From Chelydra serpentina (Eukaryota > Chordata > Testudines > Chelydridae): DNA of 64,000 nucleotides. Below, piece by piece: positions 1 through 11,207 of the stretch (position 1 is its first letter; every line of letters starts with the position of its first letter). The stretch spans positions 11,284,001 to 11,348,000 of the forward strand of contig JBAIAC010000018.1 in assembly GCA_037349315.1 (NCBI GenBank), written 5' to 3'. A program made the position numbers and the translations under genes. The notes below the pieces were generated by a model. That model was given only the letters and a program-made list of their open reading frames with translations. It made no database searches and was not told the DNA's origin.

Positions 1-1565
1 TAGTCATTTTTATAGGGCAACATTAAGAAGTTGGATTTATTTTGCTTCCAAATCTTGCACTCTTATTGTTTCTTGGAGGTAGAGGAAGTAGCACAGAGTC
101 TTATTAAATTCCTGATCTTCAAGAAACATAGATCTGAGCATTCAAGACTTCCAACTGACTGCATCCTTTTTGTCAGCAAGTCAAAACTGCAATTTAATCT
201 GTCAAGTATTTTTATTTTCCATATATCTTTTAGCAGAAGCCAGTATAGAAAGACTATATGAGATATAGTTTGAATGCTTCAAAATTAAGCATATACAGAC
301 TTTCAAGCTGAAATTAAACAAAACAGGTTTTTGCCATCTTCTTATTCAAGACAGATTTTTTTTAGACACGCCTTTGTTTTTTATTCTTTCAAATGTAAAT
401 AAGGTTGCATAATATAAGACAAGCATCTGCAGCAGGTTTCAGAATGCCAGAATCTATTGTGTCATTCTGAATTCAAGCACCTTTATTTGGTGGAGACTGT
501 CTCCAATGTTTAAGTGTCATGTTTTGCTGTTAAAAATACCAGTACCGATTAGGTCAAAGTTTTTTTTCCCCAAACAAGTTTAAAAACAAAACAAAACAGA
601 AATGAAGTTATAGGGTAAAGAAGTTGCCAAATAAACACTTTTGCATCTTACTAGCTCTTCATTACTAAAAAAAAATAAAAATGCAATGCATACAATGAAT
701 AAAATGTATGAAATTGTTTCATAATGTCAGTGGAATTCTACAACAGGACACACACAAACAACTTCTCAATTTCCAAGGCAATTCTGCTAATGTGATTTCC
801 TCAACTAGAATTAAATTTTAAAAAATTCCTAATAATTTACAAAAACAAGTGGGAATTTAGTATACAGATGTTAATCAAGCACATTTCTACACTAACCAGA
901 AAAAATTACTCATCTTGACAGTAAATCAGGGCCAATGGCCACCACATGGTAGAGCACAAACACAAAAGTTGCTCTCAGCTACATCTTACATAGTTATCTT
1001 AGTTCATCCACAATTGTTTCACATGCTATATCTTCAACTATGGTTATTTTTCCAAGTGACATTAAATCTCACAAACCCGACAACTTCACACAGAGCAGCC
1101 TGTGTTAGGAATAAATATCAGCTAAGAACGAGTAGATGAGGAAAAACATTTGTCAACTCTTTTTGAATGTCATGTACAGATTAGCAATTCCAGTAGTCCT
1201 ACCCCCCAATCCTCTATTTTCCCTCCTAAGCAGGAGGGACTAAAGCCAGTATAGTAGTGCTTCTGTCCTTCCTGTCACTGTAAAGGTAGCATTTACACCA
1301 TTCCATCACAACTTATTCCATAGAGTCACATTAAAAGGTATCTTTTTAAGCCTTATTCAAACACAAAACTCAATACTTCAGTTATTAGATTTGCAGCTTT
1401 TCCTCCACCAGCCCAATCAAAAGCCTCAGGAAGTTTATACACCATATGAAAGCAGCAATGCATTGTTCATCTTTGTTGTATTTAACATGTAATATCAAAA
1501 GTGTAATATACTGAACAGAAACCAATTTGTCTCTCCAAAGACTATTTGTGTAACAGGTAACTCAC
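1..1565 (-). other. LEF1: LEF1 intron 3 (partial)
   Basis: This is minus-strand sequence downstream of LEF1 coding exon 3, beginning with the donor gtgagt read from 1565. I looked for the next LEF1 exon and found nothing resembling it, so intron 3 runs off the left edge. The stretch is AT-rich, has no recognisable repeat, and its short open frames show no protein-like composition. Confidence 0.8.
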
Positions 1566-1699
1566 TGTTCTAGGGATAGGTGGAGACAGAGATCCATTAG
1601 ACATGTAGGGGTCATTGTTCATATTTGGCATCATGATATACCCAGAATAACCAGAGTATGATGGACCTTTGCTGTATAAACCACCATCCGGATGTTTTC
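1566..1699 (-). CDS. LEF1: LEF1 coding exon 3
   Basis: This 134-base exon encodes part of the context-dependent regulatory region of lymphoid enhancer-binding factor 1, the HMG-box transcription factor that carries beta-catenin to Wnt target genes. The peptide includes the LEF1-typical stretches SGYSGYIMMPNMNNDPY and SLSPPIPRT. The acceptor is cctag before 1699 and the donor is gtgagt from 1565. The first two bases complete the glycine codon begun by exon 2, and the exon ends exactly on a codon (ACA, Thr), so it joins exon 2 in phase and leaves intron 3 in phase 0. No stop or frameshift is visible. The match to the vertebrate family is from memory but is near-identical along the whole exon, so I am confident. 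The DNA-binding HMG box is encoded outside the window. Confidence 0.96.
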
Positions 1700-3183
1700 C
1701 TAGGAAAGAAAATAAGTGGAAGCTAAATTAACAACCCTTAAGTTTTTCTGGTACATAGTGGCATTTTACAGTAAGAAATGCATAAATGCATAATTTATTT
1801 ATTTTTTAAATCTTTGGGGGGCGGTGAGGGATGCATATTGCTAGGGACTTTCATTTTATTTTTATTGCATTTCTGGCAGCAGTTATTCCTGTAAATGACT
1901 TATTAACAGGCATTTGTTAGGAATTACACTTAAGATATTGGAAGACTTCAGTATACCCAGTCTATTTTAGGAGTCTATTCAAACACAAACACAGAGATTG
2001 GACTAGGATGATTTGCATAAGAGCTTGGAAGAATAGACACACACGTAATGCACAACATTAGATTCTAAAGCTACTTAGTGGTCTTTGGTTTTGTCCCATA
2101 ATTTTTAGAAACCATAAGAGAAACACCATTTCTAGGCTGTGTTGGTGCATTTCCATTGCATGAACAACAAGCAATGCTACAGACATCAAAAACCAGCAAT
2201 GGAGATCAAATTTATAAAGCAGTAATTCTTTCATTTTAGGTAGCATCTATTGGAACTGTCCTGCATAAGGTCTTCTCCCATCAGTTACACAGCTGGTTGT
2301 AGGAAAGTGCAGTATTATGGTTAGACAGAGCCACTTCCTTCACTAGATGACATACTGCATGTATGAACAATTCTTTCTGGTCATGCTAATTGAAAGCTAT
2401 TAAGGAGAATGGGAATACAGGCTGGTGTACAAGGATACCCTACTGCTTATTGGGGCCTATTCAAAACAGAGGGGGTTCCACTTCTAATTTGTTTAATATC
2501 TAATTTAAATAATAAAAGGCTATTAACAAGGGCCAGGACTGAAGAAAAGCTGAAGCCCCAAACTTTATGTTGAACTCTCATTTTAATTCTAATGGAGATC
2601 ATCCTCCTTATGAACTAAACCCCATTATAATAATATACTGAAGACAATCCTACATTACTGTCCAGCTTTCTGAACTAAATATGTACGCAGTCAGTTTCAC
2701 TCATCTTTCTTAATAAAGTATTAGAGTTCACTAATTTGCACATCAAAACGTTAGAATGTTTTTGTTCCTGATTTTAAAGCATTTTTTTAAATGACAGACT
2801 TGGGTTGGAAAGTGAGCATACAACTTCCTAATATACATAACTCAGTAGGATTGTCAGAATGAGGGAAGAGAAAAGATTTATATAGGAACTACTGATATTC
2901 TAAAAATAGTTATTTCTTCAGCAAAAAGATCTGTTTGACCTACTTACTTCAATTGGCAAACAACTGAAATACCATTTAGTTACTGAAGTTGGATGAATAC
3001 ACACCAAATCTCATTTTTGCTCAATTTTGAAAATGTTTGGATTTTTTCCATAAATACAGATCACATTTTATATACAAGTTCAACTGATTGCTTAATAAAA
3101 GGCAATATTAAAGTTACATCTGTGTACACATTGAGAGGGACAGATAAAGTAACAATGTAGAGTAAAGAATAAGCATCTCTCAC
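1700..3183 (-). other. LEF1: LEF1 intron 2
   Basis: A 1,484-base intron with donor gtgaga (from 3183) and acceptor cctag (ending at 1700). In mammals an internal promoter in intron 2 makes a shorter LEF1 lacking the beta-catenin-binding region. I cannot see a defined promoter here: the sequence is AT-rich, without CpG enrichment or a repeat I recognise. Confidence 0.85.
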
Positions 3184-3247
3184 CTTCTTCAGAATGTTCT
3201 CTGCCTTTGTCATGATAGGATTCCTGAGCTTGGCCTTGCCTGGAAAC
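3184..3247 (-). CDS. LEF1: LEF1 coding exon 2
   Basis: A 64-base exon: 21 codons plus the first base of a split glycine codon. It encodes the short linker after the beta-catenin-binding domain and includes QESYHDKGREHSEE, which matches the family segment containing YHDKAREH. The acceptor is ggttag before 3247; another AG six bases further in, ending at 3240, would shift the frame and give a stop, so it was not chosen. The donor is gtgaga. Compared with the mammalian exon as I remember it, one codon is missing and the end is Glu-Glu instead of Asp-Asp. The ORF predictor does not follow this frame because the exon is so short; it was found by joining phases between exons 1 and 3. Confidence 0.93.
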
Positions 3248-5655
3248 CTAACCACACAGAATCCATCATTAAAAAAGGGGGTATTTTTGTGCATATCTGT
3301 TCACTTTTGCTTAGAACGCCGATCTTTCAAGAAAAATTAATTGTATATTTGTCCTACCTCATGCTAAAAAGGAGGTGTGCTAACACACAGAATGGTCATT
3401 TTTATTACACATGTAATAACCATGTGGTTCTACAAAGCAGTTCTATCACGAGTAGTGCACTACATTTACTAAAGGGGCTTATTTCTTAAGAATACTTTAA
3501 GCTTTAGGAATCAAAATAGTATTCCTAAATTGTTACCAACGAATAATGAAAATTGAGTGCCTCCACTATATGGGCTTTAAAAAATTCCATCCTTGTTCTT
3601 AAGTTGTTTTCATGTTAGTAAATTGCTACCAAAACAGTTTGTGCAAATCCTTTAAAGAGTTTACGATTAATGCTCTGACCTTTGATTTTACCAAAGAAAT
3701 TTCATGGCTACTTTAGGCCTAATGCTATTATAGGATCCTGTGACTCATATGAACTTGCTTGTCCTCTGCTGTGGAAATTGACATATGAAGGAGAGAGAAG
3801 GTCCTCCTGCATACAGACTAAAAAGGTGTTTAGCACTCACTTAAAATGTCAGTGCAACAACTGCAGATTCCTTTATTTTTTAAAAGGCTATTTTTACAAC
3901 ATGCAGTTTGGCTTGATCATGAGACAGGCTGGAACTGAGAAAAAGCCAGCTAAGCTTTTGAATAGTCCCCTAGTGGAAGTTGCAATAGAAGCCAAGAACC
4001 AGCATGTCAACTCTGACTATAAGTGTAAGGTTGTTTGTTAGTTGGCAGTGTTAATCTATGGTCAAAAATAAGACTTCCGGAGTCAAAGCAAGGTAACTAC
4101 TAATGTGTTTATTGGCGGCTGATCTCAGTATTGCAACCCCAACTTCTGACTATATTGACTTATTGCAAATGAACTCCCAATCAATAGTGTTACTATAGAT
4201 CCACCTTTGATTACTCTCCCCCCCCCCCCGCAAAAAAAAATCCATGCCCATTCATTAGTGCTACTTCTAGTAACTATATTAACTCCAGCAGTGCAGTCCA
4301 TTAATTGCTCATTCTAGTTTCCTAGGATCACCACCAACTGAAATGCAGTGATTAGGGAGCGGGGGGGGGGGGGGGGGAACCAGTTAATAAAATGGTTGAG
4401 ATGTGATCAAACTCAATCTGAGTCTGCACAAATCTTGTCCAGCAATCTCGGATTGTTATCCAAATCCACCACTAAAACCTAAACACCAAAAATTCATGTA
4501 GTGAATGCATCAGATCTCAGGCACCAGATGTCTCCCCTTCTTCCCAGGGGGAGAAGTTAGCCATCTACAAACATCTGACTCCCCGATGCAATGAATTGCC
4601 CCAAATCGCTCTGTGTTTGAGGTAAACCCCGGGGGTTTTCTAGATCTGCCTCTTAAATGTTTTCACAGGCCAATACATTTCAGTAAGATAGAGGGGTGAT
4701 CTTCTCCCGCGAAAATTCCTATCCGATGCTGACAGATGATCTGCAACTTCTCCTCCCCTCCCTCCCCCGCTTTTATTTTAAGAAAAAGGTAAAAGGTCTA
4801 GTTAGCTCCCTCCCACAAGCACCCACGTGTCTCTATTTACTCTGCTCTGATAGCTCACTCTACTATCAAGGCGCCCGAGCCGAAGGAGCCCCTAAGCAAA
4901 GAACACGCTTGATAATGCACAGCAAATGGCTCCAAAAGGGGGTTTTATCTCAAGACAGGCTGGAGCACACGAGACAGACCGGGAGAGAGCCGACGCGGTC
5001 GTGCTGAATCGACCATCACGCGGGTCTCCCAACAGTTTGAGCCCAAAGTTGGGGACGGATCAAAGAGCCGGCGCCGGCCCGGATTGAAGTACAGCTATAG
5101 GCACACATCTCTCCGGTTTGCAAAGAAGGTCTCGGTGTTCGCTCTTCCACCCCCCACTACACACACTCCCAAGTGCCTGCGCTCCCATTCATGGGGAAAC
5201 TTGGCGTATTCGTTCACAAAGCGCTCGGGTCACAACCGCAGCTCACTTGGCGGCGGACGACGTCCTGTTTTCCTTTGCACCCCCGCCGTTCCCTTCCTTT
5301 CGCCTGCATTTTTTCAAAGCCTTCACTAAAAATAGAGGTGCCAGGAGAGGTGCACACAGCGCTGCTTGCATCTGTGTATCGCCTTTCATTCAGCCAGGTC
5401 TATTAACCCGAGCCAGGACCCTGCCGATCCAGGACCCTGGAGGAGTTTGGAGAACCAGGGAGGCCAGGCTGGAATCAAGGTGCTCCAGAGCCCTCGAATG
5501 GTGCCCTCCAGAGCCAGGTTGGTCGCCCCTGGCCTAAGCCCAGGAGTGAAGTCTCTAGAGCCGCCCCCTCCCAAGATCCCTTGTCAGGGTGTCTCTGGAC
5601 ACTTAGCTGGCATCAGGGACTGCCCAGCAGCTGCTGCCCTCGGACCCCCCCTTAC
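3248..5655 (-). other. LEF1: LEF1 intron 1
   Basis: A 2,408-base intron with donor gtaagg (from 5655) and acceptor ttag ending at 3248. Its first ~800 bases (about 4,830-5,655) belong to the CpG island. It holds an unbroken C run at about 4218-4229 and a 17-base G run at 4361-4377. One TCF/LEF-type motif lies at 5059-5065. A 119-residue open frame at 3682-4041 on the plus strand resembles no known protein and is probably chance. No mobile element was recognised. Confidence 0.8.
5059..5065 (+). promoter_or_regulatory. TCF/LEF-type motif in intron 1
   Basis: ATCAAAG, the core recognised by TCF/LEF HMG boxes, inside the CpG island just downstream of exon 1. LEF1 is a known Wnt target, so a feedback site is plausible. 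A 7-base motif occurs often by chance, so this is only a candidate. Confidence 0.3.
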
Positions 5656-5868
5656 CTCATGCCCATTGCTGCTGGGGGTGATCTCGGACTCGTTAACGAG
5701 AGAGGACTTGATGTCGGCCAAGTCTCCTTCTTCCTCCGGGTGGCTGATCTCGGCGAAGATTTTCTCCTTCTGGGGATCGCCCTCGTCTTTGAAAGGGATC
5801 ATTTCATCCGTGGCGCACAGCTCCGGGTCCCCCCCGCCGCCTCCTCCGGCTCCCGGCAGCTGAGGCAT
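5656..5868 (-). CDS. LEF1: LEF1 coding exon 1 (beta-catenin-binding domain)
   Basis: Seventy-one codons encoding the N-terminus of lymphoid enhancer-binding factor 1. After a glycine-rich start (residues about 6-13) comes the acidic beta-catenin-binding segment, including [18 protein letters not shown] and [20 protein letters not shown], essentially identical to the vertebrate family. This segment recruits beta-catenin in the nucleus during canonical Wnt signalling. The ATG at 5868 is supported by an in-frame TAA at 5880-5878, four codons upstream, and by an A at -3. The exon ends on a complete GAG codon followed by donor gtaagg, so intron 1 is phase 0. The gene continues leftwards through exons 2 and 3. 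There are no defects. LEF1 rather than TCF7, TCF7L1 or TCF7L2 is indicated by the MPQL start with a glycine run and by the exon 3 sequence. Confidence 0.97.
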
Positions 5869-8800
5869 AATTGCTCTTTAATGCCTGCTCCGCCCGGGGA
5901 AGAACAACAATAAAAAGGAAGAAGAACAATATCATCAAGTCTTTACGAGCCGCTTGCCCCCACTAGTCTAAGCCTCCCCCCCTCTCCATCCCACCCCCCG
6001 CCTTCCCGAAAAAGAGTGGAGGCCAGGCAGGCACAGCCACCTGGGGGAAAGGAGGGTCTGTCTGCTGGGGGGCGGGGGGGACACATGCACTTTTCTCCTC
6101 CCCTCCTCTGGTTTCCGTTGTGTCTGCGAAAGGACAGAAGAGTTTGGAGAAGTTGGGGCCCTTCTGGATCGGCTTTTCTCTTCTCGGGGGCTTTTTTACA
6201 AAGAGAGCCCCCCCCCCCGCAGTTCCTATTCCCCCGCCTTCCCCCCCCCCCAGCTACGGGGGCGGGAGGAGGGGGGAGAGAAGACCCTGCGAGCTCCAGC
6301 TCGTGCAGCCAGAGGGGCGAGCCTGGCAGAGCTCAAGAGCGTTCCCTGGAGCGCTGCCTCTCCGGTTCCAGCGCAGCCCCGGCGCTAAGGCGCTCCTTTC
6401 ATTGGGCGGGGGGGGGGGCAAAGTTCGCCTCTAAAGTTAAGGGGGGTCCCCGCCTGCCAGTCAGGGAGGCGGAGAAGACGAAGGAGGCCCGGAAAGCGCT
6501 TCCACCGCTAGCTCCCCAGAACCACCACACGCGCCAAGCCGAACACACCGAGACTCGGGGCTTTTGTCCTCTCTCCTCGGAGCGCCGCTCTCGCCTCTTG
6601 GCCGTGCCCGGCTCGCCCGGGCGGCGCGAGACCCCCGAGGAAAAGCGAGACCCCCGGGCGGGCGGGCGGCACGGCGCGCGCGGGCGGCGCGAGCAAAGGG
6701 GAAAGTTCTCTCTCGCGGAGTCCCAGCGGCCCAAGGCGCCTCTGCATTCACAACCCCTAAAGGGTGCCAGCCCAGTCGCCGAGAGCTGGCTGCTGCGGGC
6801 CGGGGATGGAGCCCCCCATGGAGGAGAGACACCCCGCAGCGGCGGCTCCCCAGGTGCAGCTGCTTCCTGGCTTCAGGGGCGCCACCAGCAATCCACACGC
6901 GCGGCCCCGGGGCACCTTCCCCCTCCTCTGCGGGGCTGGCCGAGGGGAAGGTGGCGAGGCAGCGCTTGAAGCCCGTAGGACGAGTTCTCGTGGCCCGTGC
7001 GCGTCTCTCTCTCGGGGCAGCGGCGGGGAGAGGGACGGACCGAGCGCGCCCGCCTGAGCGAAGTGGGAGCCAGTGTCTGTAATGTAACTTTAACATCCCC
7101 TCCACCCACTCCGCCCCCCGCCCCCGCCTTCTCTCTGTGGACCGGGCGGGAGCGCGGGGGGGGGGGAGAAGATGAAAGAGAAGCCGCCGCTGTGATTGAC
7201 AGCACATTGATAGACACTCTGGAGAGGGAAGGGAAATGGATCCGCGCAGCGGCCCGGCTTAGCTAGCTCGAGTGCTAGGCGAGCGGCCAAGCAGCGGAGA
7301 GAGCTGCTGCTGCTGCCGCCTTCTCGTTACATACAAAGAAGTCGCCTCGGCTGTCATAAGCTAGTAACGAGGAATCGGTAAAGCGATCGATTCGTTCAGG
7401 TCCAGGGCAGAAGGGGGGCAGGGAGGGTAGAAAGTAAGCGTTGTGGGGGGAGGGGGCAGGGAAAATATTTGAAAAATCTGTCTTTCTTTTGTAAAGTGCA
7501 GAACTACGGCATGGTGCAAACCTTCGGCAGTCTGCATGTAGCCAGTGATGATTTTTGCAAGTTCTCAGCATCTTGCGGGAACGTTGATTATTTCTATAAT
7601 GCAGAGCCGCAAAGGGGAGGGGTGGGAGGGGGGCTGTGAAGGGAATTACTACTCTAGGGGGTGGAGGTTTATAATTCACCCAAAACGGAACACACACACC
7701 CCCGAAGAGGGCAAAAAATTGTTATCTAAACATCCCCAGACAAATCTGGAACAAGGATGTTTTTAGGATGCTTTGTTAAGACTTCCCCTTTTCGGAGGCA
7801 GGGGGGATTAAATTGTTCGCAGAGGGAAAGGAGCACTAAGTATTTTTTTTAAGTGTTTGCAGTAATTTCAGATGAAGGGCAGAGTTATTAGATCGTCATT
7901 AAACATAGCAAGCCAGCAACTGACTGAGAGCAGTACCTGGCTAGTAGTCCTTGAACGGACAATGAGATAAACAGGCACCAGGGGCTCATGTTTCAAGTCA
8001 TCAAAATAAACTCACCGTAATAATTTTTTTAGGAATAGCAAAAGACAATCTACTCTCCTCCCTATCCCATTCATTTAGAATTTGTATTGTTAGCCCTACG
8101 TGTTAAGCAGCATCCAGGGTATCTGTATTAAACAACCAGCGTTCAGGGCACTTGGAAATGTCATTAATATGCGTTTACTCTGATTATTCTATGTGGTGTA
8201 ATGAAAACATGTTGTGCAGGAACCAGCTGAAATTACTTTGGCATCGGAAGACTACAGCTCCTGTTTTGTATAGCCGTTGTGAAATTGATAAACATACAAG
8301 CTCAAGAACACGGTGAAATAGAAACGTAAAGATATTTTCAATCCGTTTTAAACACATTATAATTTTGCGCTTTATAAGAGACACCTAAAAGGCAAACCTG
8401 CTCTCTGTGACATAATCATGAAAGTTAGGATGAAATTCCAAAAGTTAAATATTTTCTTTACATCATTTCCCGTGCAAACTGTAATTAAAATCCAGCGGGA
8501 ATATAAAACTGACAAACCCTGATAAGAAAATAAAAAAAGAGAAATGGGGATATGTTTGTCACGTCATTAAACAAGTGCACTAAATACATTAGAAAGCAAG
8601 ACATTTAAAATACAGACCCCTAAAAGAAGCTAAAGTGTACAACGTCCCCTTAATTAAACAAACACTCTATTGAAGATGGTTTGAGTAAAGTAATTAAGAG
8701 GCGGTTGTTTGGAAAATGGGGAAGTTTAGTGATTATTTGTAAAGTCTGAAAGTTGCACCTAATTCAAATCCTATTTTCTCCTTCGTGTTAATTGTTCGGA

Positions 8801-11020
8801 CTTCCATATTCATTGCAGACAGCTCCCTTTGCTCTCGGGATTATTGCAGGCAAGAAGAATGAGTTTAAACCATCTAATGGGACCCAATTTAGAGAGAAGG
8901 AGGAGGAGAAGATGTTCCATTTGGTGTTTTCTAGCAAGGATCTTCTATTTTGGAAAACTAACGAAGCCCATTAGATGCTCTAGGAATTTTCTTTGACATA
9001 CACATGTGATTTTTAGTGGATTGATTGTATTTGTGTATATTGCTGTCCTGCGCTTGTCACACACGTCCAGTTTAAAGGGAACTCATGGAAGCCGAAAGGG
9101 TTCGCTTACAGACCCAGAATGCATTAGTTTTGGCATGAAGAATAAAAACAAAAATCTGGAGAAAATGTTTTTCACCTTTCTATTATTAAAAAAAAATCTT
9201 GAACAGACATGTTCTGTGAGGAGATTATACTAATGGTCACGACCATTAGCATGTGGATCTCCAATCAACATGCACCCATATATCTAATCGATTCGAATTG
9301 GCATTAAATCGGGAGGGGATGTTGCCATGTTGAAGTCATTTCCAGTCCCAATGAGATGTGTCAATTTTGTCGTTTACTATGCAGAATACTGGAGGAGGAT
9401 GAGGGGAGAAGTCATGTTATAGGTTTCTTTTTACCAAGGTGTGAGGTTCACGTGGAAGATTTAACAATTAGCGAGAGATTTGTTTGTGTTTTGTCCTATC
9501 TCTCTGTTTTCCTTACGTACAAGTACTGAGCAGGCTTTCTCTCTGTGGAGGTCCCAAAAAAAGGGGGGGGGGGGTTGGAAAAGAGGAGGCATTACACACT
9601 TCTGCCGTGTTACAGAGATGCCCTTCTCCTTATAGCCAGAGGGGGTAGGTAAAATCCGAACAGCAGTTCCCTGCCAAATTAGTCTGCACAAAAATAAACT
9701 GTGTGTTTAATTAAAGAGAACGGAGCTGTGTCCCTTGTTAGAGGGCTCCCCGCGCCACCCCCTCCAGTTTTTTCCCCTTCATGTGGGCTGGAGTTTTTCC
9801 CATAGCAGTTTTTTGGTGGGAGCTTTTTAAAAGCAGAAGGGGGGGGGGAGCGTAATGATTTATGACAAGAGGATAAACTCAGGAAACCTCAACTCCAACG
9901 CCAGACTTGACTGGAGACAACACAAAGCTGTCGGTACTTTCAATTCATAGGACGGGAGGGAGAAATGGAAGAGGAGGAAAAGGCAATTTAAGTTTATTGC
10001 AAACAAAAGCAGGGACGTAGAGTTAAAATAGAGGGGGAGGGGCAGAGAGAGAATGAGAAAACAGAAAGATTGCAAACACAGAGACAGAACAAATCCCATG
10101 GAAATCAGACCCCCCCCATCCCGCAATAAACTAGGCAAATAGGCTGTATTACCCGTTACCTCTTCCCTCCCTATACACACACATCCCGCAGCCAGACCTA
10201 ATATTCTTGCGGATTTGGTCTAAAGAGTTGGTGCAATGCAAGTGAAGGAGCCAGTTCATTGACAAATCAATCATGGTGTAACTCGATACATCCCCTGAAC
10301 TTTGGGGGTGGGGTGGGGAGAAAGTGAGCTGCGCTTTTAATATTACTTAAGCATAAAGGGCTGGATTTTTACCGCCCCAGATAATCAAGCTCAATTCGCC
10401 TAGGGGGCGGGGGAATAATTATAGGAAACATACTAATCGGTAACGGAGCTGAATAAACACCAGCGGATGGACCAGTGGGATAAATCACTGGAATGAGAGT
10501 GAGGGTATTAGCCAAGGTCTGACATCAGGATATGACTAAATCGACCCGAGGCTGTAAATCCTCTATCAAAAGATAACGAGACATTTCCAACAGCCGCAAA
10601 TAATACAGAGGAGAGACCGCGACCTAATAGCTTGGTAAGAGCGGAGCAAGGGAAAATATTGGGGGGGGGGTTTGCAAATGGGAACTAAAAACCTACCCCC
10701 CTCCTCAAAATATTGTTAAGTTCGTAAAATAGAAGCTCCGCCTGGAATAAGTTTGTGAAGAAAGTTAACGCCCAGCAGGGAGCCCGCCACCTTTCCCACC
10801 CTGTCTACAAATGTACATTCAAAACACAGCTTTCTAATTTGCTTCTATTCAAAATGGGGGTGGGGGAGATCAGGGCAAATCTCTGGGAAGCAGAGAGACG
10901 GCAGCGATACGTGGAGGGGGGAGCAGGCGGAATTGCGTGAGAAGCGCCCACCGCTGAGAGCCTCCCCTTAAATAGGCAGAGGGCGGGGTACGGGGAGCAG
11001 AGGGGCGGGGCGGCAGTTCC

Positions 11021-11027
11021 CTTTGAT
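11021..11027 (-). promoter_or_regulatory. TCF/LEF-type motif
   Basis: CTTTGAT on the plus strand (ATCAAAG on the minus strand), beside a GC-rich patch about 5 kb upstream of LEF1 exon 1. It is paired with a second motif 180 bases away. Candidate only. Confidence 0.3.
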
Positions 11028-11200
11028 GTCCCGTCGGCTCCCTCTTTCATCCTTTCACCCCCCCCCCCATCCCCTTTCTGGCCCCTTTGTGTGACTAAAT
11101 TTGGCAAGAACATGGAGACGAGCCAGGCTTTCCACGTGTGCTCTGAGCTGCCAGCTGAGCAGGCGAGGGTTCTCTTCCGGGTAAGGAGACAGAAAGAAAG

Positions 11201-11207
11201 ATCAAAG
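11201..11207 (+). promoter_or_regulatory. TCF/LEF-type motif
   Basis: ATCAAAG with AG before it, a standard TCF/LEF core. It lies 180 bases from the inverted motif at 11021. Clustered TCF sites are typical of Wnt-response elements, but chance occurrence cannot be excluded. Confidence 0.3.

Larger units (their letters stand above)
4830..7340. promoter_or_regulatory. LEF1: CpG island over the LEF1 5' end
   Basis: GC- and CpG-dense sequence that contrasts sharply with the AT-rich flanks. It includes the start of intron 1, exon 1, the sequence upstream of the ATG, and probably the promoter. The mammalian LEF1 message has a 5' leader of about 1 kb, so the main start site may lie roughly at 6.9-7.2 kb on the minus strand. 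No TATA box is obvious. The region contains C or G homopolymers of about 11 bases near 6208, 6240, 6408 and 7157. The long open frames on both strands here (up to 317 codons) are low-complexity Pro/Gly/Arg/Ala products of GC richness, not genes. The borders are estimated by eye. Confidence 0.8.

Noticed and set aside
3239..3241. Alternative acceptor AG at 3241-3240 for LEF1 exon 2
   Set aside because: Joined to phase-0 exon 1 it gives a shifted frame with an early stop; the acceptor ending at 3248 restores the LEF1 reading.
3682..4041. 119-codon plus-strand frame in LEF1 intron 1
   Set aside because: No recognisable domain or composition bias; probably chance.
6016..6969. 317-codon open frame and overlapping frames in the CpG island
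   Set aside because: Low-complexity Pro/Gly/Arg/Ala translations on both strands caused by GC richness; the region is the LEF1 5' UTR and promoter.
7300..7700. A divergent antisense transcript of LEF1 starting here
   Set aside because: Known in humans, but I see no sequence evidence such as a conserved exon.
9229..9252. Short palindrome AATGGTC/GACCATT
   Set aside because: Seven-base arms are expected by chance in 64 kb and there is no context suggesting a function.
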